Below, in pieces: positions 9,840-21,200 of a stretch of 64,000 bases of DNA; the first letter of the stretch is position 1; every line of letters starts with the position of its first letter. Origin of the DNA: Chalara sp. BL73 (Eukaryota; Ascomycota; Leotiomycetes; Helotiales); NCBI GenBank assembly GCA_918026815.1, contig CAKJVC010000069.1:1-64000 (forward strand), in the 5' to 3' direction. The notes under the pieces are model-generated. The model was given only the letters and a program-made list of their open reading frames with translations, was not told the DNA's origin and ran no database searches. The translations under genes were made by a program, and so were the position numbers.

Positions 9840-10362
9840 AAGGTAGATTGATTTCTGATCTTCACTTTCAAGCATTTATCAGAAACTGACTCATAATGCA
9901 AAGAATGAACAAGAGAAATAGAGAATGGTCTTGATTCTTTACCTCTCAAAAATATTCTTCATAACCGTGCCGTTTCAATACTTTATCTCATGATTTTTCC
10001 GAAAGAAGTATGCTATCTTCGACATCTCCTAATAGAGTTGCCTGAAATCTCAGGGGTCAATCCTTGGCATATGAATGCATACAGATTTGAAGTGAATAGA
10101 AATACGGCCAGACCTCGATGTATATGATTTTGTCGGCTGTGATGTGAAGTGAACCTTCGATGGATATTTGTGCTACTAGATGTCTTCCGGCTCAACAAAT
10201 TCGGTGCTTCGGACGAGGGTTTTGCAGATCGGGTTGATGATTAGCCCGTAGGCTCCGTAAAAGTGTTGGTTTCTACCATCAAGACTCCATGCAGGAAAGT
10301 CTTATAAAGAGCAAACTATCTCAGGTTTGCTTCAAGCTGCCCTAAGCAAAATACACCTCACA
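9840..10362. other. Intergenic region, promoter of the DUF829 gene
   Basis: No gene seen. The last 50 bases lead into a CACAATGTC start context of the DUF829 gene. Confidence 0.3.
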
Positions 10363-11261
10363 ATGTCTCCCCAGAAGCAGGATTTCTTCCCAGGTTTCGA
10401 CCTTCTCAGCCCAACCATCCTTTTCTCTGCTCCACCTTCCACTTCCTCCTCTGCTCCCTCTCCATCTCTCATCATCCTTAGCGCCTGGTTCGCTGCAAAT
10501 CCTAGGCATATATCCAAGTATATATCTGGATATCGTGTTCTCTATCCTTCCGCCGCCATCTTGGTTTTACGGACTGGTTTGCCAGAAATGGCATATATCT
10601 CCTACTCCTCTCAACAAGAACATCTCAATGCAGCATATCCCGTCATTTGTGAATATGGTCGCACCGGCAAAGTGCTGCTACATCTCTTCAGCAACGGCGG
10701 CGCCCACACAGCATCTCAGCTCGGGAGATCTTACAGGAACACAACTGGCAAGGCATTGAAAGTTCAAGCTATGGTTTTGGATAGTTCGCCGGGGGTTGCG
10801 ACGTTTACGAAGGTGTCGGATGCGGTGATTGTTGGACTCGGGGGCTCGGTGCCTTCTATGTAAGTTTCACGCCCTGTTAAGTGCTTTCATTGCTTCGTCA
10901 CCTGATCTGCTTCAACTAATCAGATTACCATAGCCTCAGAATCCCTGCTATGCTCTTGGTTTACTTGGCAATAGGCATATTCTTTGTCATGGACGTTTTG
11001 TTTCCGGGAAATAATCTTGTTGAGCGGGCACGACATGATCTGAACGACCAAGCTTTGTTTGGTTGCAAGGAAAGACTCTACATCTACAGCATGGCCGATG
11101 ATCTCGTCTCGTGGGATGATGTGGAAAATCATTGCGAAGACGCAAAAGCGAGGGGGTGGGACGTGAAGAGGGAGAAATGGGATAAAACGGGTCATGTAGG
11201 GCATATGGCGAATGATAGTGAGAGGTATTGGGGTGCTATTCACAGACTTTGGGAGTCATGA
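10363..11261 (+). CDS. DUF829/TMEM53 (PaxU-like) alpha/beta-hydrolase
   Basis: Two exons, 10363-10859 and 10934-11261, with a 74-nt intron (GTAAGT...CATAG); 274 residues. The N-terminal part has LIILSAWFAANPRHISKY followed by YRVLYPSAAILVLRT, typical of the DUF829 start. The nucleophile elbow is HLFSNGGAHT with Ser110. Later SMADDLVSW supplies an acid and GHVGHM a histidine, completing a plausible Ser-Asp-His triad. A hydrophobic segment after the splice (LRIPAMLLVYLAIGIFFVMD) may contact membrane. Fungal relatives include PaxU from indole-diterpene clusters, but most are orphan genes of unknown substrate. An earlier ATG at 10327 would add 12 residues; the ATG at 10363 has the better context. 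No biosynthetic partner genes flank it. Confidence 0.82.
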
Positions 11262-12117
11262 CATGCCAAAACGCATGAGAATCTGAGTGTGCAAAAGGAA
11301 GAACTTATATTAAGAAGAAAGATTAACAAGCGCTATGGCCGTCCATATAAGCACGTAAGCTCATGTCTAGCCTTCCCAGCTTCAAACCAAATGTAAATAC
11401 GGCCGAAGATCAACAAGCATTCTTAGAATAAACCTTGTTGCAAGGTAAGAGAAAAATAGTACGAGCACGAGCATAAACACATCGCATCAAAGCAAGCACA
11501 ATCGGCAGCACTAGAATGACCCTTTCTATAATAGGTGGGTAGAGAGATTCGATGAATAAGTACACGTGGGACGGAGGTAAGACCCAAGTATTGATACAAC
11601 CTGGGATCAGAATGTCAATATTCAAGGAGGAATATCACAAATTGAAATTCTTGGTTGAGAGTGGTAATGCATATGTCAATATGGACAGTAAGGAGAGTAA
11701 GAAATATTTGCGAGCTCAGCTCTGCTTTTTAGAAGCAAAACGCCATCTTCTATGATGGTACAATGAGGTTTTCGGGGCTAATGTATTTCAGGCTGAGAGC
11801 CCATTCTCAAACAGAGGGCTTACGGCTCAAAGGAACGACCCAGAGATATCTTCCTTGTAGGGGCCTGACTAAGGAGTTCCCCCCAAAAATTAAGGTAGTG
11901 GTCTGAATCTTGTGAGGCTAGATCACTGGAGTTATAACAGCGATCTGGCGGGTATTAATGCGGTGACTAGGGGCACACTCGGTCCGAACAGTTAAGAGTA
12001 AAGTGACATATCAACAGGTATGTTACAATCACAGTTATTTAGCGATTCTACGAAGCTCATTAGCTCTAACGCCATCCTTCCTTTCCATTTGATGCATTAT
12101 CCCTTCCACTAAGACCA
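11262..12117. other. Intergenic region, no supported gene
   Basis: A 67-codon plus-strand frame at 11552-11755 (Lys-rich, ending CFLEAKRHLL) is possible but unsupported. Otherwise this is 3' flank of two converging genes. Confidence 0.3.
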
Positions 12118-13599
12118 CTATGCGAGGGGAGCCCCTAAATTCTCCATCTCCCTCACGTACGCTTCCCAATTCTCAATTGTAGCTCCATAAAATTCTACAT
12201 GTGCGTCTGCCAGAGCCCCAAACTGAGTCTTGAACTCAAGCTTCTTGATGCGCTCGAAATCTGCAACCTCCCTCACAACCTCCTCATCGAATGCCTCTGA
12301 TACCACTTTCGCCTGCTCAACCTCTTTCGTCAACTCGTGGATCCTAACTTCTAAGCGCCGTAGCCTATCTCGCCGGGACTGCTCGTGATCAACACCTCGT
12401 ACGTCCTCAATCTTGGCGCGGATGAAACCACCTGGACCAGTATGGCCGCCAGACCCGTGTGTCGACTGTAACACATCGTGATCTGAGGTTGCTTTGGCCA
12501 GATATTCAGTAAGCTGTTCAAAATCAAGTTGTTTCTGCTCGCGGGTCTTCAGAAGGTTCTTGACAGCTGTGCTATATGCCTGCATATCCCGCAAGCTGCC
12601 AAGATAATCCTGATCCGTATGGTCCTTGAGCTTCTTGATCCCGGCCGAAGTATCCTCTACGCTGGCGGCAAAGACATGCACTGACTGCTCAACCGCCGGT
12701 TCGAGCAACACTAGTTTCTGAAATTGCTCTGCGAGATCTTTGTAATCGGTTTCCAAATCCCCTTCTCGTCGTGCTACTCGTGCTACAATCTTCTCGATGT
12801 GCCCTAGATCTTCGTCTAGTTTATCAGACCTCTCTCGAACTTCGATAAAACGTTTATCTGGTTTGTGGACCTTGGTGAAAGCATTTATGAACGTGTCCGT
12901 GAAATTATCAAATACGCCGGTCGCACCTTGTTCCGAAGCTGAAGAGTTCCTACCTCCGCGTGACTTCATACTCGCATTCCAATCATTGCTCTCGAGGAAT
13001 AGGATGAGTAGAGACGTTCTTCGGAGTATTGGGTGCATTGTGATACGTGTGAGAAATCGACCTAGAGAGTTCGCCCGTCGTTGCGTGAAGTCTGTCCCAA
13101 ACCGGTCGCCCCGAACATACACCATATTGTGCTTTTCTGGGAGCGGCGGGACCGCACATGCGGCAAAGTCTTTGACGAGCTGGTTGTAGAGGAAAACGAA
13201 ATCGGTGAAGCGCCTTCGAACAGTAGTAACGGGTTTGGAGAAGGAAGGAAAATTGGTCTATAACAGTCAATAACACCTTGGGCATAGGAATTGGGCACAA
13301 ACGTGTGTAGTGATCTTGTAGGATACGAAGGCATCCTTGGTCCCATCGTTCTCCTTGATTGGATTTGATACTGTGCACTCAATAGTCGCACTACCAACCC
13401 CTGCAAGATCTATTGAATCTGCGTTCTTCCCAGCTTGCAATTTATCACTGCTCCCTAATGCGCTCTTCATGGCCGTGGTGCTGCTGTTCTTCCGCTTTCC
13501 AAATGTCTCTTCATTGCTAGGGCTGCTGCCTAATGACCCAGGGCTATGGTTCTGATTCCATTCCACATCCGCGAAGTTCTCTTCTGCCATGCCACCCAT
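12118..13599 (-). CDS. SNX4: Sorting nexin 4 / ATG24 (PX-BAR)
   Basis: Exons 13303-13599 and 12118-13257, 45-nt intron; 478 residues. SNX4/Atg24 binds phosphatidylinositol 3-phosphate on endosomes, recycles SNARE cargo and supports selective autophagy. A disordered N-terminus leads into the PX domain at about 70-190: NPIKENDGTKDAFVSY, TVRRRFTDFVFLYNQLV (phosphoinositide-binding Arg and Phe), the proline loop VPPLPEKH, then YVRGDRFGTDFTQRRANSL and ILFLESNDW. The remainder, about 225-478, is a helical BAR domain with heptad-like charge patterns (SDKLDEDLGHIEKIVARVAR, FKTQFGALADAHVEFY). The splice join reads KITTH/TNFPSFSKPV and preserves frame. The first ATG is used; a second lies at codon 4. 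Ordinary housekeeping gene. Confidence 0.93.
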
Positions 13600-14138
13600 A
13601 TCTGCGCTATTGTGAATGCGACAACGGATCTATGCGGGGCAACACGGAGGTTGGCGGAGACGTGATAGCAATCACGTCGCTTCAGAATGACTGAGAATCT
13701 GATTGGTGTACTGAAGTCAATTGTATACGTGGGTGGTAGTATGCAGAGCGAAATTGTAAGCTACTATAAGGTGTTGTCCTGTTTCCAGAGTTGTTTGTCT
13801 ACCAGCCAGAGGTTTGGGTGAAGCCTTGAAGCTGACGATGACGAGCGCTACCAGTTCGTCGGCCCACTATGCCAAGACCTATGGAAGACAAGCAAGTTGC
13901 CTATTTGCAATCAGAATTTATCAGGTCTCCTTTTTCAGTATAATTGATAAGGAGAACTAGACCACAATGACTTAAGTCTGCCGTTTTGAGCGCTAGTAAT
14001 TCATTTACTTCATTGAGTCGAATCTTGTACAAAGCTGATTCCAATACCTCAGCAGTCTAGTGGTTTCTCTATACTTTGCCCTTCCCATGCATTAACCATT
14101 CCAGAATGCTATTCTACAAATAAAAAGATATTGTGCTA
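13600..14138. other. Intergenic region between SNX4 and MDM38
   Basis: Holds the SNX4 promoter (minus strand) and the 3' flank of MDM38. No gene or repeat recognised. Confidence 0.35.
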
Positions 14139-15841
14139 TCACGCTTGTTTGTCCATGGCCTTCTCTTTGGCCTCGGCTTTTTCGCTCTGCTTTTCTGCTT
14201 CAAGAGCCTCATTAACTTGACTTTGTTCGATATCTTCCTTGGTCTCCGTCCGTCGCTCCTCTTTTTCATCAATATCCTCATCGTCACGCGGTGTAGCGCT
14301 ACCGGATTTCTTGTTTGACTCATCCTGTTCGTTCTCATCCTGAATGAGCTCTTGTTGCTCCTTTAGAACCTCAAGGCGCTGCTTATTGGTTGCAGCTCCC
14401 TCAGCGGAGTGTATCTCAAGCTCGATCTCATGGAACAGCTCCTCGGGGATAGCCGACAGAACCCCCGTGAGGGCCTCAATCTGAGTGGCAAACTCAGAAT
14501 CCTTGCCTTGAGAATACATGAATGCATTACTCAAAACTAACAGCGTCGAAGGTACTCCGTGCTTAAGTCTCAAGTCCAACCACATCTGCAAGTCATCTCG
14601 TAGTCTGCCTGGCGAAACACCATGGGTGCGGATGCCGCGACTGAGACAGGAAACTTGAAGCTCTGGTACCGACAAGCTGTCAACACCTTCGAAACTGATT
14701 GCACGGTCGTCCCGTTTGATTTGTCTCATACGGTGCCGAATCTGGTATCGGAGCATCATATCGGTGCCGTATGTGTTGAGGTTCATATATTTACATATCC
14801 CGACAAGTTGTGGTCGTGACAGATTGTCTAACGTCAAGTCATCCTTGAATATTTTGCAAACCTTGATGACATCTGCATTTGATGGCGTCTCTCCAGTTGC
14901 TCGGACTTTGCGGAAGAATTCGCTGAACTCCTCCTTCTTAGCACCTAATCTTGTTGGATTGATAGGCAGTCCTGTCTCTTTCAGTGTCTCGCGCAAGAGG
15001 CGGCTCACTTCTTTTCGTGTCGACCTCAAACTGCTGACTTTGGCATCCTTTGATTTTTGACCTTCATATGTGCTAGGAAGCATATTGGGGAACAGCTTAA
15101 GCGCCACAGGGAGCAACAACTCAGCAAATGGCACCAAAACGAAAACTGAGAATGGCACCAGCCGAGCCATGTCCTGAACTGTTCGTTGCAACTGCCTGTT
15201 TTCTCTTCGACTAAGCTCATACCCAGCAGCCATTTTCAGCGCCAATTTCGAACTGATCTTCACCTCAGTTGCCAGCAACTTGGTTCCGTCCCAATAGTGT
15301 TGTGCTTCCTTTTTGATTTTCTGCCCTAGAGTCAGTTTCTTTTCTTCCTTCTTCCCGTTCTTCGCCTGTTCCACCGCTTTCGCCCCTGCCAACTCCTCCA
15401 GAGTCAGAGCCTCTGTAGCATCGGTTTTCGCAACAGCTGTGGCTTTGTCGACGGGTACCGAATCAATCTCGTGCCCTTTAGCCTTCGTTTCTCCTGCTTG
15501 GGTGACGGCATTTGACGCAATAGTAGGTAAAGGTTTCTTCGCCTGCTCTGCGTTGAAACCCGGAGGCGGACCCCCTGGCTGCCCACCACTTGCATGTGTC
15601 TCCGTCGAAACTCCTCTCCTTGGTACTATGACGGCTAGCATGGAGGTCTGCGCTGGGAATGCTCGGCCACTGTGGTGGAGAAGTGATGGGTATGAAGTGA
15701 TGCCGAGAGGCCCTCGCGGTACACTTCGACCTGGATCATCATTAGCATCTCTATTCTGCACCTATGGATGCAGCGCTACATACGTCCATTCAGCATAATA
15801 GACTGCACGGCATTGCGCGCAAGCCTTGATGAGGCACTCAT
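14139..15841 (-). CDS. MDM38: Mitochondrial LETM1-domain protein Mdm38
   Basis: Inner-membrane protein needed for mitochondrial K+/H+ exchange; it also binds mitoribosomes. Exon 1 is 15784-15841, starting MSASSRLARNAVQS, an Arg-rich, acid-free presequence. A 53-nt intron (GTATGT...GATCCAG, branch GCTAAT) joins it in frame to exon 2, 14139-15730; 549 residues. A Lys/Glu region precedes the LETM1 core: YWDGTKLLATEVKISSKLAL, one membrane span at about 210-234 (LVPFSVFVLVPFAELLLPVA), FPNMLPSTYE, and LSRPQLVGICKYMNL, RYQIRHRMRQIKRDD and LRDDLQMWLDLRL. The C-terminus is a highly charged coiled coil ending KAMDKQA. Without the small exon the only usable upstream start would be a non-ATG codon, which supports this model. 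Confidence 0.92.
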
Positions 15842-16782
15842 GCTGGAAGCGAGTTGTCTTGTCAGACCAAAGCGTCTACTGGCAGTAGCGATATGATAGT
15901 GATGTTTATTGATGTAGAGGCCACCTTAAGTAGATGGCATGGTAACCTTTGTGATCTTGGTTGGAATGAGGGGTTGTGTTATTAGCAATGATAGAGAAGA
16001 TCAAGCATAGGCTGACCTGGGGGGGCAGGGGAGACATGTAGTTACACGGAGTTAGAGAGCCTGACAGAGTTTGCCGAGATTCACGTGATTGAAACGTCAT
16101 TGTTCTTTTGATCAAATCATTTTCATTCACGTGTTGATTCATATGTTAATGGCAGAATATAAAGGATGCCTTTGCTCCAGTGCAGATACAATATTTCTAT
16201 CGCTCTCTCTGTCTTTTTCTTATTCACTCACTCACTCTTTCACTCACTATCCTCTCTTCCCTTGCTCCCTCATCGTCTCATCTCTCTCTCTCTCAACAAA
16301 AGCAACCCTTGATGAACCGAGTGATTGGGCGCCAAGCCCCGGCTAACCGGGATATGCAAGCTCAACCACCTGTGGAACTCATCTCCCTCCCCCCCATCGG
16401 TGCCGATATCTCCCCGCATCTGATAGTGTAAATGTAGTCTACTGTACTGTAGCCAGGAACTAAACGGAGACGGAGAGACACACACACACCACGCACCACG
16501 CACACTCCAAAAGCTCGTCCACACCATCCAAAGGCCCATTCCTTTGCACATGCTTCAACCTCTCAAAACTGCCCCCCCATCTTCATCCTTAAAGTACCAT
16601 ATCTACCATAATGGATATCCTCTGATTCCGTTCACGTCGTCGGTGTAAGATAAAAGGTCGCCTTGTATCAACAATAAACTGCGTGCCAGGGGCAAGCGCA
16701 TTTTTCGGACTCCGAACCGCTCATTATCAGGAGATTGGAGGCATTTCTTGATCGCTCTCTTATACACATAACAATAATAGCC
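15842..16782. promoter_or_regulatory. Divergent region between MDM38 and ADK2, with CT-rich tract
   Basis: Divergent intergenic region of 941 bases. About 16188-16300 is strongly pyrimidine-biased, with CTCT runs and repeated CACTCACTCA. Such tracts are common just upstream of fungal transcription starts. A CACGTGATTG at about 16083 and CACGTGTTGA at about 16128 are E-box-like palindromic cores. Frames within the tract look like low-complexity noise. Confidence 0.4.
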
Positions 16783-17642
16783 ATGAGGCTACAGAAAGCA
16801 GCGAGAATAATACTGGTCGGCGCTCCTGGGGTTGGAAAGGGGACACAGGCCCAGAGACTGCTGGCTCGATTTCCCCAGCTATCTGCCATCAGCTCAGGGG
16901 ACCTTTTGCGCGAACATGTGAAGAATCAGACTCCTCTCGGTATGCAGCATCTCTTGCGTCTCAAATACAGCAATGGATATACTAAACAACCACAGGCATC
17001 AAAGCAGAGTCCACGATGCGCTCCGGCGCCTTGGTCCCAGACGCCATGATCCTCCGCCTAATCCTCCACGAACTCAAAGCACGAGACTGGATCAGCACTG
17101 ACACTCCGCCTCTAACCCTCTCCTCGGCTTCAATGTCCGCCTCCGCCTTAGACTTTAACAACGACGCCGACCTCTTTGTCGAACAACCATCAATAGCCCA
17201 CTCATCCCCCCAGACCTCCGAAGACCCGTCCGCCTCTTTTATCCTCGACGGCTTCCCGCGCACCGCCTCCCAGGCGCACCAGCTGGACGGCCTGATTCCG
17301 ATAAACCTTGTCGTCTCGTTGCGGACGCCGTTCTCCGCCATTATCTCTCGCATCGCCAACCGCTGGATCCACGCTCCTTCTGGACGCGTCTACAACACGA
17401 CGTTCAACCCTCCTCGTGTCCCTGGCAAAGACGACGTGACAGGTGAGGCGCTGACGAAGAGGGATGATGACAATGAGGAGACGTGGAAAGAAAGATTAAA
17501 GAAGTTTGAGGAGACGAGTGAGCCGCTGCTGGAGCATTATGCGAAGAAAGGCGTGTTGTGGGAGGTGCAGGGAAACACGAGTGATGAGATTAGTCCGCAA
17601 CTGTTCAAGGAGTTCGAGAGGCGGTTTGTCGTGGAAAACTAA
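16783..17642 (+). CDS. ADK2: Mitochondrial adenylate kinase (GTP:AMP phosphotransferase)
   Basis: Exons 16783-16939 and 16996-17642, 56-nt intron; 267 residues. The enzyme phosphorylates AMP from GTP or ATP in the mitochondrial matrix. Seen: the P-loop GAPGVGKGT (13-21), [14 protein letters not shown], the splice-restored [33 protein letters not shown], and the LID region [20 protein letters not shown] with [16 protein letters not shown]. The LID lacks the four zinc cysteines, as in most eukaryotic AK3 forms. A Ser/Ala-rich insertion of about 35 residues lies between DWISTD and FILDGF; related inserts occur in other filamentous fungi. A start 48 bases upstream is in frame, but the chosen ATG gives the usual fungal N-terminus [10 protein letters not shown], whose basic residues can act in mitochondrial import. 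Confidence 0.93.
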
Positions 17643-18241
17643 ACCTATAACTACAGGTAATATATTTTAATAAAGGCTTACAGGGTTCCGGGTTGGCGTT
17701 GATTCATGGGGAAATGAATGGAAACAGATATATCCTTGGATGAAGGGACCAAATGGGCATGTATAATTAGTCACAAAATTCAACATTGGAATCTCATGCT
17801 CGCTTCTAGCTTGGTGCCGTCTATCGAGGTTATCATTTTGATGCTACCGCCGTAGCAGCTTTGATGTCAGACAGGTTGGCCTTTAGATGGCCTTGCAGCC
17901 CTTAAGCCGAGATCCTCCATTATTTAAGAAGTCCATGCGGCAAGTGAAAATACTTACAATTACCCTTTACCTGGCCTAAGCTCGTTCTGATCATTTAGTA
18001 ATTCATTTAGGCACTCAAGCATTCATCCAAGTAACAAGATGCTCTTATTAAAAATGGGGGGAAGTGGGTTGGTTTCAACGGGTATATGTATTCATACTAC
18101 TTAAGAGAAGGTATCTATATACGTCGCCCAGGAAATACTCCTACAAATGATCATCCCTTGGCTCTCGCTCAATGCCATATTGTACTCCATTCCGGACATT
18201 CCCCATCCCAAGTCCTCTTCTTTCGACCTCCTATTTTAAAT
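17643..18241. other. Intergenic region between converging genes
   Basis: 3' flank of adenylate kinase and of the PhoD-like gene. No gene recognised. Confidence 0.35.
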
Positions 18242-21200
18242 TTACAATCCCCTAGCACCACCCCGAATCTCCCTACTTACGAGCCTCAAACTTGTTTCCG
18301 AGTGCTCTCCCTGTTCTGCTCTGCTTTCTCTCCATCTTTCATCCTCTCCCCCGTGCCTAGCAAAATGCAGCCAACGCTTCATGACACCCCTCATCTTCTT
18401 AGCATGCACACCCTCTTTCTCCTCTTCATACCACAGTCTCGGAACAAGTAGTCTATATGGCACCGTAATACCTTCCGGCTGCTTAGGATCCACTTCCAAA
18501 TTTAAACAGATATCTAGGCCACCTTCTAGATTAATCGGGCGGGCGCCTTGCTTGAGCTGTTTGACGGAGAGGCCGGTGGGCGTGCGGTGAAATTGCTGGC
18601 GTGGAGTATCAGGCGAGATGTCTATAGTGGATGTCGTCGCCTCGTCATAGGGATGGGTTGCACTGCGGCCTATGGATTTGGGCATTCTGGGGAAGTAGTT
18701 ATCGTCTTCTTCTTGCGCACCACCACGCATGCCAACACGTTGAGGGGGCTGATCATAATATGCCTCGTCATCGCTTTCGGCGCCATATCCGTTGATGCCG
18801 CCATCATCCTTTTTCTTCTTGCTGTTCCGACGGAATAGGCCGGATGGCGTGAAATCTTTCCTTGTAAGGGATAATGTTCTAGTAAGCATGCCGGGTCTTT
18901 GGGAGTCTGTGGAGCCTCGACGAGATGTAGTCGAGGGCCGACGCGTGAAGAAGTTTGTGTTTGAAAGTGGCGGTCTGTCGCCCGTCGCGACATCAGGTCG
19001 ATAAGCAGGTCCTTTGGAGCCAGAGAGACGACGCAACAGCCCCTTTCGTTTCACGGGAGGGCTGGGGCTGTTATGATAAGATGCTGGCTCTGGAGTTGAG
19101 GGTGGGGATAAATCTGGGTTGTACTCTCGGATCGAACACCAATTCCTACGATTGAGGAGACGCTTATTGTTTCTTGGCTTGTTATTCACATCGTGAGTGA
19201 AAATTGGGATCATATCTTCATCGGTCACATCATCAAGGTGATGCACTTTGTTCCTTTTGTTGAGGAGATCAGCAAGTGCATCTGGCGGAGGCGTATTCAC
19301 AATTGCTGAGGAGATAATATTTGGCATGTAGCGATGATCTCGGTCCTTGGGAATAGCTAGTTTGGGATTGGAGTAGAATTGGCCCATTGCAGCAAGATGT
19401 ACATCACCCCTGTCAAAATTAGTTTCGCTTGAAGATATAATAATAGATCTTCGTGCACTTACCCAAGGATTGTGATGCGTACAGACTTCTCAGCAGCTAG
19501 GTCCTGAAGTTCTTCTATGAGAAAATTCCTCTCATCCTTGTGATGCTTCGCGGTCCAGTGATCATCGAGGTCATCCAAAATCTCTACTCCTCCATCCAAA
19601 TGATTGAGTAGCTTTTTTCCAAACAAGCCAGCTCTGCTCATTGCTTTCACAGGTTCCATCAGTCTGGAAGTTAGTCTGGGGGACGTTAGCTATGTCCATA
19701 CCAATTCATCCCTGAAACCTACATGTTTTCTAGCCATACCATCCGTGGGTAGGCTATTGGCACACCTAAGAGCACGATAAGATGCTTTGTCTCACCCTTT
19801 TTGATTTCGCTCATAAGACGAGCAAATACCTTATCGTAAGTCTCGGGACTAACCACTTCATCGTACATGCGTTCAGTACGGCAGTCGATCCCAAGAAACG
19901 CCACGCTTCGACCTAAGAATGTAAAAATGCTTCGACTCAATTCGTGGATGTAGGGTCCAGGCTGAGCCCCAAGTATCCAAGTAGGTTCTGTTTCCTCTCC
20001 CTCATCAATGCTAGTCTGATGCTGGAACAGCATGTAATATTTGAAAGCAACATTTCCGAGACCAGACATGACTGGCGACTTCATATACCTGTCTGAGTAT
20101 GAACCAAATCCATCAATGATGTCGTGATCATCAAATATGTTGATCATAGGAATCTGTGACACGGCAAGCCCAAATAGGCCTTGAGAGAACCACATGGAAT
20201 AGCGATTCAAGTAAAATTTCTCAAGTTCTTCTTGAAGTTCTGCGGTAAAAGGATGGTGCTCCTTGTGATGCTGATGCTTCAGTGGGATTTCTGTCCATCT
20301 TCGAAAGAGTTCAGTCTCCCGCTGTACACAGTCGTTATAGATCTGATCGCCGCCTCCAAGCATGACATGAAATGGTTGGGTCTGGTGAGTATTGAGAACG
20401 TCTCGCCACATGGGATCGGGACCACTGAACTGATTGGGATCTACGCCATAACTGAATCCATTGCAACTATGGAACATGATGTTCATGGCTTGATTGCGGC
20501 CTGGCACCCAGAATCCAGTGGCAGGCCCACGATTAATTCGATAGGCAATTCGCTGTTGGTTCTCTCGAAGTTCGACTTCAATATTGAATTTCCAAAAAGT
20601 GACACCGTACTCAGTGTGAAGACGAAATCCCCTGATCTCTTTATACTTCCCCAAATTTTCTCCTGAGTTGTGCGAGTGCGGAGTGTGAAATGGTGCTTTC
20701 TTTGCATCCGTAGGGCCATCTAGTGGGCTTCGACTTGACTCGAACAAACCGTCGTCAGATTCTTCTTTCGAAAGGTCACGCGCTTCCTCGAGGTGATCGA
20801 CAGGTCGAACATAAAGTGTTCGACCGTCTCGCCCGACCCTAAATTCCTGTTTTAGCATTGGACTGTCCAGTTATATCCGCACTTCCGACATGCACCCATT
20901 CTTGCATTTGGTAGTAATCAAAAGTACATACTTTGGAAGACCTGCTATCGGGTCCACATACTCCGGAGCGAGCTCACTCGCCTCACCATCAACTTGCGCT
21001 GGTGGTGGCGGCAAAAGCTCTACCGGCTGGACGAATAACCTTAGAGTTGGAGCGAGCTCATATGACGATTCATTGTCCTGTGTCACAATCATTACGCTTC
21101 CTCTCCATATCTCTCTTGTAGGCCTGGGTGCATCTTTGGGCACACGCCCTTGCTTCTTTTCTTGTCGTAAGCCGCAGTAGCGTAGGAGCGGACCACTCTT

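Noticed and set aside
14139..15761. MDM38 starting from a GTG codon at 15761
   Set aside because: A small upstream exon with an ATG and presequence joins in frame through a good 53-nt intron.
16188..16300. Coding frames through the CT-rich tract
   Set aside because: Low-complexity Ser/Leu translation of a pyrimidine-rich promoter region.
20181..20666. 161-codon plus-strand frame
   Set aside because: Antisense shadow of the conserved PhoD core, which reads convincingly on the minus strand.
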